Source: Torymus aiolomorphi
Lineage: Eukaryota > Arthropoda > Insecta > Hymenoptera > Torymidae
NCBI GenBank assembly: GCA_036365515.1
Contig: CM070874.1
Coordinates: 22,518,709-22,582,708, forward strand
DNA: 64,000 bases
Reading direction: 5' to 3'
Both the position numbers and the translations under genes were made by a program. Position 1 is the stretch's first letter, and each line of letters begins with the position of its first letter. The notes under the pieces were generated by a model. It was not told the DNA's origin. It saw only the letters and a program-made list of their open reading frames with translations, and did no database searches. This document shows positions 23,210 to 36,700 of the stretch, one piece after another.

Positions 23210-23491
23210 GTGCATAATCTAAATCCGATTGAAATTGATTCTTTCATAACTTGTCGTGTAAATAAGTTCACTCGTTTACACCGATTACTTTGGCCTGCAC
23301 GATCGTGGACTGAAACGTTAAGAGATTGTTTACTTGTGATTGCATTTAACGAAGAACTGCTACAAGCTCTAGTAATGAAAGCATCGATAAATCTTCAGGA
23401 AAGACTAGAGTATTTTGAATCACTAACAAACTCCAAGTCAAGTACGATACCAAAAATTATTGATGAAGTTGGAATCTATCGAAATTACTAA
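23210..23491 (+). CDS. hypothetical 93-codon ORF in the foldback centre
   Basis: ATG 23210 to TAA 23489-23491. The protein has mixed composition (for example RLHRLLWPARSWTETLRDCL and EELLQALVMKASINLQERLE) with a predicted helical feel. It lacks the poly-K/N/F bias of shadow frames in this AT-rich DNA. I recognise no domain. It could be an exon or remnant of the transposase of the giant element, or an unrelated captured fragment. The upstream TTAATTAG could serve as a splice acceptor. Confidence 0.25.
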   Translation: MHNLNPIEIDSFITCRVNKFTRLHRLLWPARSWTETLRDCLLVIAFNEELLQALVMKASINLQERLEYFESLTNSKSSTIPKIIDEVGIYRNY

Positions 23492-24099
23492 GTGTTATTT
23501 ATTTATTTATATACCGGTTATTTCGTTTTTCTTAATAATTTTTCACACATACTATCTATGTTTAACAATTCTATTTGCCTATTATTATTAACTGAACTGA
23601 TCTATTGTGCTTTTTTTTAAATTTCGTAATGAAACATCATTTCACGTTTTCAAAAATTTTGAATTTCCGGCGCGCCACTTATGTGGATTTGAATGGCATA
23701 ACAAATGGTTTCAGAATCTACGCGTAGGTGGAATCCTATAGTGAATTAGCGCAATTTTGAACATCAATAGTGTAGCATTCAATATTTTTCAGAAAATCGA
23801 GTGATAAAAAGTAACCTCTCGTTTTAATTATAAATAGTATTCTTTAATTGTAGAACTACAAGAAATATGTTATGTTAGCTATATAGTTTATGATGTATAT
23901 ACGGGAATACTTTTAATTTTACTTAATTAAATATTGTCTTTAGTTATTCATAAAGTTTTTTAAATGATCGACAACTTCATTAACCTACCTTCATTATACC
24001 TCGTAGCAATATTTTTAAATAATGGACCTAATGACGTATTAAATTAATAAAAGCAAGTAAATAACGACAACCTATCGCGCGTCATTTCCATTTTCTAGT
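23492..24099. other. AT-rich stretch, nothing recognised
   Basis: No reading frame, repeat match or structured RNA stands out. An isolated GGCGCGCC lies at about 23669. Confidence 0.5.
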
Positions 24100-24900
24100 A
24101 AAATATACATAAAGCTGTTCCCGAAAAATTACGATTTGAAAAGAAAAACAGTTTTAACCTCAAGTATCTGAAATTTATAAAGGAATTCTTCTATCCCAAC
24201 AACTTATATAATAAATAATATACAAACTCTACATCTATACAAAATTTTAAAAGAATTAAAACAATTTTACTCTAGTTATTGTGCGATATGTGAAGTCATT
24301 TTCAGAAATACCATAATTTTACACATATAAAATAATGATTGCCTATTAGGTGAGGCACGATAAAACTGTTTCTGATCGGTTCTCTTGAAAAAAGCGCGAA
24401 AATTTAAAGAGTAAATTTCTTTCAAATTTACTCTATGAAGAGCGCGCGAAGCGCGCTTCACCTGGCTCGTAAATATCTAATATCTCAAAAAGTAACCACA
24501 TAATCGTGATCAATTTTGATACAAATATTACTTATATCGCAAACAAACAATCTATATAAATTTCAAGCTGATACATGGAGTCGTCATTAAAAAATTACGA
24601 TTATCAAAAAAAAGTTAAAAAGTTTTAAACTTAAATATCTCTAAAAATCATGAAACAATTCTTTTGCCTAAAGAAACTTATACGATAAATATACAAACTC
24701 TAGATTTCCACAAAATTTTAATTCGATTATTCCAATTTTTTTTCTATTAATCATGCGACAAAGAAAATGACTCTGTGAAAAACGAAAATTTTCAATTTCA
24801 AATATCTCAAAAAGTAATCGTACGATCTTGATGAAAATTCGCACACATATCTATATTACATCTAAAATTGTCTATAAATTTGGAGCTGATACATCGAGAA
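24100..24900. repeat. fragments of a dispersed AT-rich repeat family
   Basis: Shared phrases with 1900-2250 and 61440-61600 include GCTGATACAT, TTAACCTCAAATAT-like segments, and 'CAAAATTTTAA...GATTATTCCAAT'. At least two diverged copies follow each other (24100-24480 and 24480-24900). A short palindromic motif GCGCGCGAAGCGCGC lies at 24442-24456 and recurs at 27300-27314. No coding frame is supported. Confidence 0.6.
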
Positions 24901-25110
24901 AAGTGTCTTTTCCTCCCATCGGGCCTAAAATAACACATTCCCTCCCTGCACAAAAACGGGAATGTAGTATTTTCGGCCTCGATGGGAGGAAATAGTGTAT
25001 TACGCACGTAGGGAGGAAAAAACTTGGACAGTCCACAGCTCGTGTAAATTGGGCAAACACGAGATGTGGGCTGACCAAATTTTTTCCTCCCTAGGTGCGT
25101 AATATAATAT
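24893..25110. repeat. short foldback with AGGGAGGAAA ends
   Basis: ACGCACGTAGGGAGGAAAAA (near 25002) is inverted at TTTTTTCCTCCCTAGGTGCGT (near 25081). A second pair is TCCTCCCATCGGGCC / GGCCTCGATGGGAGGA (24911-24991). The region is related to 53340-53400 (AACTAGGGAGGTAAAGAGTT, CAGTCCAGAGCACGTG). Confidence 0.6.
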
Positions 25111-25448
25111 TCTTTTTCTTCTGGGAAGAGTCAAGCCAGCTTTTCTTCGTTTGGGAATGCGAAAACTGGTTTTTTCGCGATATAGCTGAATGTTGGCTCG
25201 TTTACGCCTTAGACGCATACTATGACTTTTCTTCGGGAGAGACTTAGAAGTAGGCTCTTTTTGTTGCACTGGACGACGATATAAGCATAAATAATTGAAA
25301 TTAAAAAATAAGCAATACAAAAACTCACACTTGTGAGAACTTAATTTTCTGAGACACCAAGTCATCAACAAGTTCAGAAACACTTCGGACTTCTGGACTT
25401 GATTGCAATCAAGTCTGAAATGTAAAAACAAAAGTCTGGGCAAAGTCT

Positions 25449-25695
25449 TGCACAAGTCTGGCTTGAAAAGTCTGGGCAAAGTCTCGCAGGTCGGACGATC
25501 CCAGACTTTTTGCCAGACTTTTTATTTCTTCTATTAAAAGTCTTGGAAAAAATCCCCAGACTTTATCCAAGACTTTTTACCGGTCTGGGTATTATTTCCA
25601 AGACTTTTAATAGAAGAAATAAAAAATCTGGAAAAAAGTCTGGGATCGTCCGACCTGCGAGACTTTGCCCAGACTTTTCAAGCCAGACTTGTGCA
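25449..25695. mobile_element. 247-bp foldback MITE built on AGTCTGG motifs
   Basis: The left arm runs TGCACAAGTCTGGCTTGAAA...GGTCGGACGATCCCAGACTT. The right arm carries the reverse complement, ending TTTCAAGCCAGACTTGTGCA, with its centre near 25570. Arms are nearly perfect over about 110 bp. The motif AGTCTGG/CCAGACT repeats many times within each arm. Confidence 0.8.
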
Positions 25696-25914
25696 AACCT
25701 CCTGGGTACCCTCCGATTTGCGCTAAAAACTTTTATATGCGAAAAAATCGTCACCTGCGCATGAGCGTGCTGTCACATACCTAAAGAGACCTGAAAAATG
25801 AGCGCAGCAACTCGAAAAACCCCCTGGATATCCTCAGATTCGTGCTAAAGGCTTTAATTTACACAAAAATCATCTATACTTTGTACTTCTCGAAAAAAAT
25901 CTGAAAAAAATTGA

Positions 25915-26085
25915 CTTGACAGCAATCAAGTCCGAAAACACTCTGCACCTCCGGACTCGTCTACCACCAAGTCCGAAAATACATTAAACTTTCGGACTTG
26001 TTGCACCCTAAAGTCCGGAAGTGCAGAGTGTTTTCGGACTTGATTACGATCAAGTCCGAAAACACTTTGCACTTCTGCACTTTTC
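25915..26085. repeat. palindromic cluster of TTCGGACTTGAT motifs
   Basis: Inverted pairs of ATCAAGTCCGAAAACACT and AGTGTTTTCGGACTTGAT occur around 25927 and 26027, with further partial copies. A related copy is at 25380-25415 (CACTTCGGACTTCTGGACTT), so the motif brackets the 25449 foldback. Confidence 0.6.
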
Positions 26086-26218
26086 GATGCAGGAAGAGCA
26101 AAATCTGCAACCCTGGTTCAATGTTATTCCGACGGAAATAAAATTTGAATGTACAATGACCTTACATCAACTTAAACAATTCATTAAACACCCGTTCGCA
26201 AAGCAATATATCATTTAG
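26086..26218 (+). CDS. possible terminal exon fragment (unrecognised)
   Basis: After a potential acceptor (TTCGATGCAG, near 26090), an open frame reads EEQNLQPWFNVIPTEIKFEC and continues to a stop at TAG 26216-26218, about 41 residues. Its composition looks protein-like and it ends cleanly. No family is recognised and the upstream partner exon is not identified. It may be a transposon or host-gene fragment carried in the foldback centre. Confidence 0.2.
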
Positions 26219-26686
26219 CTATTAAGTATTTTATATGAAATTTGTATGATTCCATAAATTGCGATTAGTTATTTAATGATATGTAATTTATTTACACTTA
26301 CCTGACAACAAAAATTAAAATATGTCCAGATTTTTATTTCTTCTCTTTCTTTCATCGTCTTTTGAACCTTCACAACATTAAATGCTGAAAATTGCAAATC
26401 GATTTTAAAGACAGATTTCATCGGTATATCACAGGCGACCAATGAAAACGCGCAACCAAAGGTCAAAGTTGGCTTAAATTTATAAACTCAGGGGATATAC
26501 ATTGAACTAAATATTCTTGAATAATTATAAAATCATGTAAAAAGAGTGCATAACTGAGAATAGTATATTACGACACAAGGCCAGAATGTTGGATTGCCTG
26601 GTCGGCGCCATTTTGACGCCCGAGGCGAAGCCGAGTACGTCTTATTACACTGTACGCCTTATTTACACAGTTTTTATGCTATTACT
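26219..26686. other. AT-rich stretch, nothing recognised
   Basis: Short frames occur on both strands without protein-like composition. No repeat or structure is evident. Confidence 0.5.
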
Positions 26687-26899
26687 TCAAGGCGATGTGA
26701 GTGCCAGCCGTTACCGACGATTGCAGGGACCCGTTTTTCTCATTCAAATTTGAATTTTAAGAAAATATCGCTCTGGTACGTTATAGTTGACTATCAAACC
26801 TATTACGTGTCAGAGAGATTTTTTGTCAAAATTCAAAATTGAATGAGAAAAACGGATCCCTGCAATCGTCGGTAACTGTGGGGTCTCGCATCGCATTAA
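26687..26899. mobile_element. 213-bp foldback MITE, GGCGATGTGA ends
   Basis: The left end (TTCAAGGCGATGTGA) and right end (TCGCATCGCATTAA) are inverted. Inner arms match better: CGACGATTGCAGGGACCCGT with its complement near 26853-26872, and TTTTTCTCATTCAA / TTGAATGAGAAAAA. The architecture matches the MITE at 57377-57587 (same ends, same CCCGTTTTTCTC inner segment), so both belong to one family. The left flank is TTCA rather than a clean TTAA. Confidence 0.75.
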
Positions 26900-27785
26900 T
26901 TACTAGCTTGCAAACGCAATTCATTTCAATTGCAATCGATTATAAAGGTTTTCTTTTACGTATACACAAATTTACAAGAACGAAACACTATTTTTTCAAC
27001 TTAATTTTTTCAATAACTACGACGAGTCTAGCCATATTCAGAGAATCTCCATAAGAACCCACGTTAATTTTAAACTCAAATATCTCGAAAACTAGCACGC
27101 AAATCATATTCAAATTTGGCAGAGGCATTTATAATCATATTATTGACCTACTGACGACACTTTATTGATCTGAAATTATTTTTTACATATAGCCAATACA
27201 GCCTTAAATAATGAATTGAATAATAACATTTCTCTTGTAAATAAAAAAGAAACCCTTCATTAATTACGCAGCTTCTTTTGTAACTTAAAAAAAAAATCAG
27301 CGCGCGAAGCGCGCGTATCGAACTCTCGTACATTGTAGAATGAAAGTCAAAAAGCTGTCACAAATAAGTATATAGCTATACCATGTTTTGAAACTCAAAG
27401 TGTAAACATCATGTCTATATATATGTATAGAAGCTTTCTGACAGTGTGTATCCAATATAAGAAAATAATTGATCATGAGAGTTATAATGAATATATTGTT
27501 CAATGTATTAATAATAACATAAAATTAATTTAAAACCCCTATATCTTTTCAATTTTCCGATGTTACCAATGATTTTCTTGTCAACACATTTCGAAGGGTT
27601 ACCATAGTTTAGGTTACAACACGTGCGCTGTCGTGGACGTTGCCATGCAACGATCAACAAAGAGCGGCCACCACAAAAGTCGCTCTTCCCGGCGCGAAAT
27701 CGAGCCGGGAAGATCGTACATTCGGCTAGGGGATGAAGAAAAGTATTTTTCGCCATGACCTGGCCGAAAGTGCCACATTCGCGCC
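26900..27785. other. end of the foldback centre; repeats and one strong hairpin
   Basis: 26900-27060 is undistinguished. 27060-27320 resembles the AT-rich dispersed repeats (CAAATATCTCGAAAA) and contains GCGCGCGAAGCGCGC at 27300-27314. 27590-27780 is GC-rich, with a perfect 10-bp hairpin TCTTCCCGGC / GCCGGGAAGA (27684-27693, 27704-27713). The satellite starts at about 27786. No gene is supported. Confidence 0.45.
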
Positions 27786-30700
27786 CAATTTTTTTATGAG
27801 TATTTGGTAAGCTCTTGAAGAAATTCCCGTGATCAAATTTTTAGGAATCACATAGTCGCTAGAGATAGAATTTTTTAAAGGTATTTTTCATGTGTTTATA
27901 GCCGTTTTGCCCCACTTGCATCCCCCGAAGGTATTGTTCCGGATCGATTTTGATCTCGGCAATTTTTTTATAAGTATTTCGTTAGCTCTCCAAGAAATTC
28001 CTGTGATCAAATTTTTAGGAATCGCATAGTCGCTAGAGACAGAATTTTTTAAAGTTATTTTTCATGTGCTTTTAGCCGTTTTGCCCCGCTTGCATCCCCC
28101 TGATGGAAGGGTTCCGGATCGATTTTGGTCTCGGCAATTTTTTTATGAGTATTTGGTAGGCTCTTGAAGAAATTCCAGTGATAAAATTTTTAGGAATCGC
28201 ATAGTCGCTAGAGACAGAATTTTTTATATGTATTTTTCATGTCTTTTTAGCCGTTTTGCCCCGCTTGCATCCCCCGAAGGAAGGGTGCCGGATCGATTTT
28301 GGTCTCGGCAATTTTTTTATGACTATTTGGTAAGCTCTTGAAGAAATTCCCGTGATAAAATTTTTAGGAATCGCACAGTCGCTAGAGACAGAATTTTTTA
28401 TATGTATTTTTCATGTCTTTTTAGCCGTTTTGCCCCGCTTGCATCCCCCAAAGGAAGGGTTCCGTATCGATTTTGGTCTCTGCAATTTTTTTATGAGTAT
28501 TTGGTAAACTCTTGAAGAAATTCCCGTGTTAAAATTTTTAGCAATCGCATAGTCGCTAGAGACAGAATTTTTTAAATGTATTTTTCATGTCTTTTTAGCC
28601 GTTTTGCCCCGCTTGCATCCCCCTGAAGGAAGGGTTCCGGATCGATTTTGGTCTCGGCAATTTTTTTATAAGTATTTGATAAGTTCTGGAAGAATTTTCC
28701 GTGATCAAATTTTTAGGAATCGCATAGTCGCTAGAGATAGAATTTTTTAAAGGTATTTTTCATGTGTTTTTAGCCGTTTTGCCCCACTTGCATCCCCCGA
28801 AGGTATTGTTCCGGATCGATTTTGGTCTCGGCAATTTTTTTATAAGTATTTCGTTAGCTCTCGAAGAAATTCCCGTGATCAAATTTTTAGGAATCGCATA
28901 GTCACCAGAGACAGAATTTTTTAAATGTATTTTTCATGTCTTTTTAGCCGTTTTGCCCCACTTTCATCCCCCTGAAGGAAGGGTTCCGGATCGATTTTGA
29001 TCTCGGCAATTTTTTTATAAGTATTTCGTTAGCTCTAGAAGAAATTAACGTGATCAAATTTTTAGGAATCGCATAGTCGCTAGAGACAGAATTTTTTGAA
29101 TGTATTTTTCTCATGTGTTTTTAGCCGTTTTGCCCCGCTTGCATCCCCCTGATGGAAGGGTTCCGGATCGATTTTGGTCTCGGAAATTTTTTTATAATTA
29201 TTTGATAAGCTCTGGAAGAAATTCCCGTGATCAAATTTTTAGGAATCGCATAGTCGCTAGAGATAGAATTTTTTAAAGGTATTTTTCATGTGTTTTTAGC
29301 CGTTTTGCCCCACTTGCATCCCCCGAAGGTATTGTTCCGTATCGATTTTGGTCTCGGCAATTTTTTTATAAGTATTTCGTTAGCTCTCGAAGAAATTCCC
29401 GTGATCAAATTTTTAGGAATCGCATAGTCACCAGAGACAGAATTTTTTAAATGTATTTTTCATGTCTTTTTAGCCGTTTTGCCCCACTTTCATCCCCCTG
29501 AAGGAAGGGTTCCGGATCGATTTTGATCTCGGCAATTTTTTTATGAGTATTCGGTAAGCTCTAGAAGAAATTTCCGTGATAAAATTTTTAGGAATCGCAT
29601 AGTCGCTAGAGACATAATTTTTTAAATTTATTTTACAGGTGTTTTTAGCCGTTTTGCCCCACTTGCATCCCCCTGAAGGAAGGGTTCCGGATCGATTTTG
29701 GTCTCGGCAATTTTTTTATAAGTATTTCGTTAGCTCTCGAAGAAATTCCCGTGATCAAATTTTTAGGAATCGCATAGTCCCCAGAGATATAATTTTTTAA
29801 AATTATTTTTCAGGTGTTTTTAGCCGTTTTGCCCCACTTGCATCCCCCTGAAGGAAGGGTTCCGGATCGATTTTGGGCTCGGCAATTTTTTTATAAGTAT
29901 TTCGTTAGCTCTAGAAGAAATTACCGTTATCAAATTTTTAGGAATCGCATAGTCGCTAGAGACAGAATTTTATATATGTATTTTTCATGTCTTTTTAGCC
30001 GTTTTGCCCCGCTTGCATCCCCCGAAGGAAGGGTTCCGGATCGATTTTGGTCTCGGCAATTTTTTTATAAGTATTTCGTTAGCTCTAGAAGAAATTACCG
30101 TTATCAAATTTTTAGGAATCGCATAGTCGCTAGAGACAGAATATTTTATATGTATTTTTCATGTCTTTTTAGCCGTTTTGCCCCGCTTGCATCCCCCGAA
30201 GGAAGGGTACCGGATCGATTTTGGTCTCGGCAATTTTTTTATGAGTATTTCGTAATGTCTTGAAGAAATTCCCGTGATAAAATTTTTAGGAATCGCAGAG
30301 TCGCTAGAGACAGAATTTTTTAAATGTATTTTTCATGTCTTTTTAGCCGTTTTGCCCCGCTTGCATCCCCCTGAAGGTAGGGTTCCGGATCGATTTTGGT
30401 CTCGGCAATTTCTTTATAAGTATTTCGTTAGCTCTAGAAGAAATTACCGTTATCAAATTTTTAGGAATCGCATAGTCGCTAGAGACAGAATTTTTTATAT
30501 GTATTTTTCATGTCTTTTTAGCCGTTTTGCCCCGCTTGCATCCCCCTGAAGGAAGGGTTCCGGATCGATTTTGGTCTCGGCAATTTTTTTATAAGTATTT
30601 CGTTAGCTCTCGAAGAAATTCCCGTGATCAAATTTTTAGGAATCGCATAGTCGCCAGAGATATAATTTTTTAAATTTATTTTTCAGGTGTTTTTAGCCGT

Positions 30701-33700
30701 TTTGCCCCACTTGCATCCCCCTGAAGGAAGGGTTCCGGATCGATTTTGGTCTCGGCAATTTTTTTATAAGTATTTCGTTAGCTCTAGAAGAAATTACCGT
30801 TATCAAATTTTTAGGAATCGCATAGTCGCTAGAGACAGAATTTTATATATGTATTTTTCATGTCTTTTTAGCCGTTTTGCCCCGCTTGCATCCCCCGAAG
30901 GAAGGGTTCCGGATCGATTTTGGTCTCGGCAATTTTTTTATGAGTATTGGTAAGCTCTTGAAGAAATTCCCGTGATAAAATTTTTAGGAATCGCATAGTC
31001 GCTAGAGACAGAATTTTTTAAATGTATTTTTCATGTCTTTTTAGCCGTTTTGCCCCTCTTGCAACCCCCTGAAGGAAGGGTTCCGGATCGATTTTGGTCT
31101 CGGCAATTTCTTTATAAGTATTTGGTAAGCTCTAGAAGAAATTTCCGTGATAAAATTTTTAGGAATCGCATAGTCGCTAGTGACATAATTTTTTAAAGTT
31201 ATTTTTCAGGTGTTTTTAGCCGTTTTGCCCCACTTGCATCCCCCTGAAGGAAGGGTTCCGGATCGATTTTGGTCTCGGCAATTTTTTTATAAGTATTTCG
31301 TTAGCTCTCGAAGAAATTCCCGTGATCAAATTTTTAGGAATCGCATAGTCGCCAGAGATATAATTTTTTAAAGTTATTTTTCAGGTGATTTTAGCCGTTT
31401 TGCCCCACTTGCATCCCCCTGAAGGAAGGGTTCCGGATCGATTTTGGTCTCGGCAATTTTTTTATAAGTATTTCGTTAGCTCTAGAAGAAATTACCGTTA
31501 TAAAATTTTTAGGAATCGCATAGTCGCTAGAGACAGAATATTTTATATGTATTTTTCATGTCTTTTTAGCCGTTTTGCCCCGCTTGCATCCCCCGAAGGA
31601 AGGGTTCCGGATCGATTTTGGTCTCGGCAATTTTTTTATGAGTATTGGTAAGCTCTTGAAGAAATTCCCGTGATAAAATTTTTAGGAATCGCATAGTCGC
31701 TAGAGACAGAATTTTTTAAATGTATTTTTCATGTCTTTTTAGCCGTTTTGCCCCGCTTGCATCCCCCTGAAGGAAGGGTTCCGGATCGATTTTGGTCTCG
31801 GCAATTTCTTTATAAGTATTTGGTAAGCTCTAGAAGAAATTTCCGTGATAAAATTTTTAGGAATCGCATAGTCGCTAGTGACATAATTTTTTAAAGTTAT
31901 TTTTCAGGTGTTTTTAGCCGTTTTGCCCCACTTGCATCCCCCTGAAGGAAGGGTTCCGGATCGATTTTGGTCTCGGCAATTTTTTTATAAGTATTTCGTT
32001 AGCTCTCGAAGAAATTCCCGTGATCAAATTTTTAGGAATCGCATAGTCGCCAGAGATATAATTTTTTAAAGTTATTTTTCAGGTGTTTTTAGCCGTTTTG
32101 CCCCACTTGCATCCCCCTGAAGGAAGGGTTCCTGATCGATTTTGGTCTCGGCAATTTTTTTATAAGTATTTCGTTAGCTCTAGAAGAAATTACCGTTATC
32201 AAATTTTTAGGAATCGCATAGTCGCTAGAGACAGAATATTTTATATGTATTTTTCATGTCTTTTTAGCCGTTTTGCCCCGCTTGCATCCCCCTGAAGGAA
32301 GGATTCCTGATCGATTTTGGTCTCGGCAATTTTTTTATAAGTATTTCGTTAGCTCTAGAAGAAATTACCGTTATCAAATTTTTAGGAATCGCATAGTCGC
32401 TAGAGACAGAATTTTTTAAATGTATTTTTCATGTCTTTTTAGCCGTTTTGCCCCGCTTGCATCCCCCTGAAGGAAGGGTTCCGGATCGATTTTGGTCTCG
32501 GCAATTTTTTTATAAGTATTTGATAAGTTCTGGAAGAAATTTCCGTGATCAAATTTTTAGGAATCGCATAGTCGCTAGAGATAGAATTTTTTAAAGGTAT
32601 TTTTCATGTGTTTTTAGCCGTTTTGCCCCACTTGCATCCCCCGAAGGTATTGTTCCGGATCGATTTTGGTCTCGGCAATTTTTTTATAAGTATTTCGTTA
32701 GCTCTCGAAGAAATTCCCGTGATCAAATTTTTAGGAATCGCATAGTCACCAGAGACAGAATTTTTTAAATGTATTTTTCATGTCTTTTTAGCCGTTTTGC
32801 CCCACTTTCATCCCCCTGAAGGAAGGGTTCCGGATCGATTTTGATCTCGGCAATTTTTTTATAAGTATTTCGTTAGCTCTAGAAGAAATTAACGTGATCA
32901 AATTTTTAGGAATCGCATAGTCGCTAGAGACAGAATTTTTTGAATGTATTTTTCTCATGTGTTTTTAGCCGTTTTGCCCCGCTTGCATCCCCCTGATGGA
33001 AGGGTTCCGGATCGATTTTGGTCTCGGAAATTTTTTTATAATTATTTGATAAGCTCTGGAAGAAATTCCCGTGATCAAATTTTTAGGAATCGCATAGTCG
33101 CTAGAGATAGAATTTTTTAAAGGTATTTTTCATGTGTTTTTAGCCGTTTTGCCCCACTTGCATCCCCCGAAGGTATTGTTCCGTATCGATTTTGGTCTCG
33201 GCAATTTTTTTATGAGTATTTCGTTAGCTCTCGAAGAAATTCCCGTGATCAAATTTTTAGGAATCGCATAGTCACCAGAGACAGAATTTTTTAAATGTAT
33301 TTTTCATGTCTTTTTAGCCGTTTTGCCCCACTTTCATCCCCCTGAAGGAAGGGTTCCGGATCGATTTTGATCTCGGCAATTTTTTTGTGAGTATTTGGTA
33401 AGCTCTAGAAGAAATTTCCGTTATAAAATTTTTAGGAATCGCATAGTCGCTAGAGACATAATTTTTTAAATTTATTTTACAGGTGTTTTTAGCCGTTTTG
33501 CCCCACTTGCATCCCCCTGAAGGAAGGGTTCCGGATCGATTTTGGTCTCGGCAATTTTTTTATAAGTATTTCGTTAGCTCTCGAAGAAATTCCCGTGATC
33601 AAATTTTTAGGAATCGCATAGTCCCCAGAGATATAATTTTTTAAAGTTATTTTTCAGGTGTTTTTAGCCGTTTTGCCCCACTTGCATCCCCCTGAAGGAA

Positions 33701-36700
33701 GGGTTCCGGATCGATTTTGGTCTCGGCAATTTTTTTATAAGTATTTCGTTAGCTCTAGAAGAAATTACCGTTATCAAATTTTTAGGAATCGCATAGTCGC
33801 TAGAGACAGAATTTTATATATGTATTTTTCATGTCTTTTTAGCCGTTTTGCCCCGCTTGCATCCCCCGAAGGAAGGGTTCCGGATCGATTTTGGTCTCGG
33901 CAATTTTTTTATGAGTATTGGTAAGCTCTTGAAGAAATTCCCGTGATAAAATTTTTAGGAATCGCATAGTCGCTAGAGACAGAATTTTTTAAATGTATTT
34001 TTCATGTCTTTTTAGCCGTTTTGCCCCGCTTGCATCCCCGTGAAGGAAGGATTCCGGATCGATTTTGGTCTCGGCAATTTTTTTATAAGTATTTCGTTAG
34101 CTCTAGAAGAAATTACCGTTATCAAATTTTTAGGAATCGCATAGTCGCTAGAGACAGAATGTTTTATATGTATTTTTCATGTCTTTTTAGCCGTTTTGCC
34201 CCGCTTGCATCTCCCGAAGGAAGGGTACCGGATCGATTTTGGTCTCGGCAATTTTTTTATGAGTATTTCGTAATATCTTGAAGAAATTCCCGTGATAAAA
34301 TTTTTAGGAATCGCAGAGTCGCTAGAGACAGAATTTTTTAAATGTATTTTTCATGTCTTTTTAGCCGTTTTGCCCCGCTTGCATCCCCCTGAAGGTAGGG
34401 TTCCGGATCGATTTTGGTCTCGGCAATTTTTTTATAAGTATTTCGTTAGCTCTCGAAGAAATTCCCGTGATCAAATTTTTAGGAATCGCATAGTCGCCAG
34501 AGATATAATTTTTTAAAGTTATTTTTCAGGTGTTTTTAGCCGTTTTGCCCCACTTGCATCCCCCTGAAGGAAGGGTTCCGGATCGATTTTGGTCTCGGCA
34601 ATTTTTTTATAAGTATTTCGTTAGCTCTAGAAGAAATTACCGTTATCAAATTTTTAGGAATCGCATAGTCGCTAGAGACAGAATTTTATATATGTATTTT
34701 TCATGTCTTTTTAGCCGTTTTGCCCCGCTTGCATCCCCCGAAGGAAGGGTTCCGGATCGATTTTGGTCTCGGCAATTTTTTTATGAGTATTGGTAAGCTC
34801 TTGAAGAAATTCCCGTGATAAAATTTTTAGGAATCGCATAGTCGCTAGAGACAGAATTTTTTAAATGTATTTTTCATGTCTTTTTAGCCGTTTTGCCCCG
34901 CTTGCATCCCCCTGAAGGAAGGGTTCCGGATCGATTTTGGTCTCGGCAATTTCTTTATATGTATTTGGTAAGCTCTAGAAGAAATTTCCGTGATAAAATT
35001 TTTAGGAATCGCATAGTCGCTAGTGACATAATTTTTTAAAGTTATTTTTCAGGTGTTTTTAGCCGTTTTGCCCCACTTGCATCCCCCTGAAGGAAGGGTT
35101 CCGGATCGATTTTGGTCTCGGCAATTTTTTTATAAGTATTTCGTTAGCTCTAGAAGAAATTACCGTTATAAAATTTTTAGGAATCGCATAGTCGCTAGAG
35201 ACAGAATATTTTATATGTATTTTTCATGTCTTTTTAGCCGTTTTGCCCCGCTTGCATCCCCCGAAGGAAGGGTTCCGGATCGATTTTGGTCTCGGCAATT
35301 TTTTTATGAGTATTGGTAAGCTCTTGAAGAAATTCCCGTGATAAAATTTTTAGGAATCGCATAGTCGCTAGAGACAGAATTTTTTAAATGTATTTTTCAT
35401 GTCTTTTTAGCCGTTTTGCCCCACTTGCATCCCCCGAAGGTATTGTTCCGTATCGATTTTGGTCTCGGCAATTTTTTTATAAGTATTTCGTTAGCTCTCG
35501 AAGAAATTCCCGTGATCAAATTTTTAGGAATCGCATAGTCACCAGAGACAGAATTTTTTAAATGTATTTTTCATGTCTTTTTAGCCGTTTTGCCCCACTT
35601 TCATCCCCCTGAAGGAAGGGTTCCGGATCGATTTTGATCTCGGCAATTTTTTTGTGAGTATTTGGTAAGCTCTAGAAGAAATTTCCGTGATAAAATTTTT
35701 AGGAATCGCATAGTCGCTAGAGACATAATTTTTTAAATTTATTTTACAGGTGTTTTTAGCCGTTTTGCCCCACTTGCATCCCCCTGAAGGAAGGGTTCCG
35801 GATCGATTTTGGTCTCGGCAATTTTTTTATAAGTATTTCGTTAGCTCTCGAAGAAATTCCCGTTATCAAATTTTTAGGAATCGCATAGTCGCTAGAGACA
35901 GAATTTTATATATGTATTTTTCATGTCTTTTTAGCCGTTTTGCCCCGCTTGCATCCCCCGAAGGAAGGGTTCCGGATCGATTTTGGTCTCGGCAATTTTT
36001 TTATGAGTATTGGTAAGCTCTTGAAGAAATTCCCGTGATAAAATTTTTAGGAATCGCATAGTCGCTAGAGACAGAATTTTTTAAATGTATTTTTCATGTC
36101 TTTTTAGCCGTTTTGCCCCGCTTGCATCCCCGTGAAGGAAGGATTCCGGATCGATTTTGGTCTCGGCAATTTTTTTATAAGTATTTCGTTAGCTCTAGAA
36201 GAAATTACCGTTATCAAATTTTTAGGAATCGCATAGTCGCTAGAGACAGAATATTTTATATGTATTTTTCATGTCTTTTTAGCCGTTTTGCCCCGCTTGC
36301 ATCCCCCGAAGGAAGGGTACCGGATCGATTTTGGTCTCGGCAATTTTTTTATGAGTATTTCGTAATGTCTTGAAGAAATTCCCGTGATAAAATTTTTAGG
36401 AATCGCAGAGTCGCTAGAGACAGAATTTTTTAAATGTATTTTTCATGTCTTTTTAGCCGTTTTGCCCCGCTTGCATCCCCCTGAAGGTAGGGTTCCGGAT
36501 CGATTTTGGTCTCGGCAATTTCTTTATAAGTATTTCGTTAGCTCTAGAAGAAATTACCGTTATCAAATTTTTAGGAATCGCATAGTCGCTAGAGACAGAA
36601 TTTTTTATATGTATTTTTCATGTCTTTTTAGCCGTTTTGCCCCGCTTGCATCCCCCTGAAGGAAGGGTTCCGGATCGATTTTGGTCTCGGCAATTTTTTT

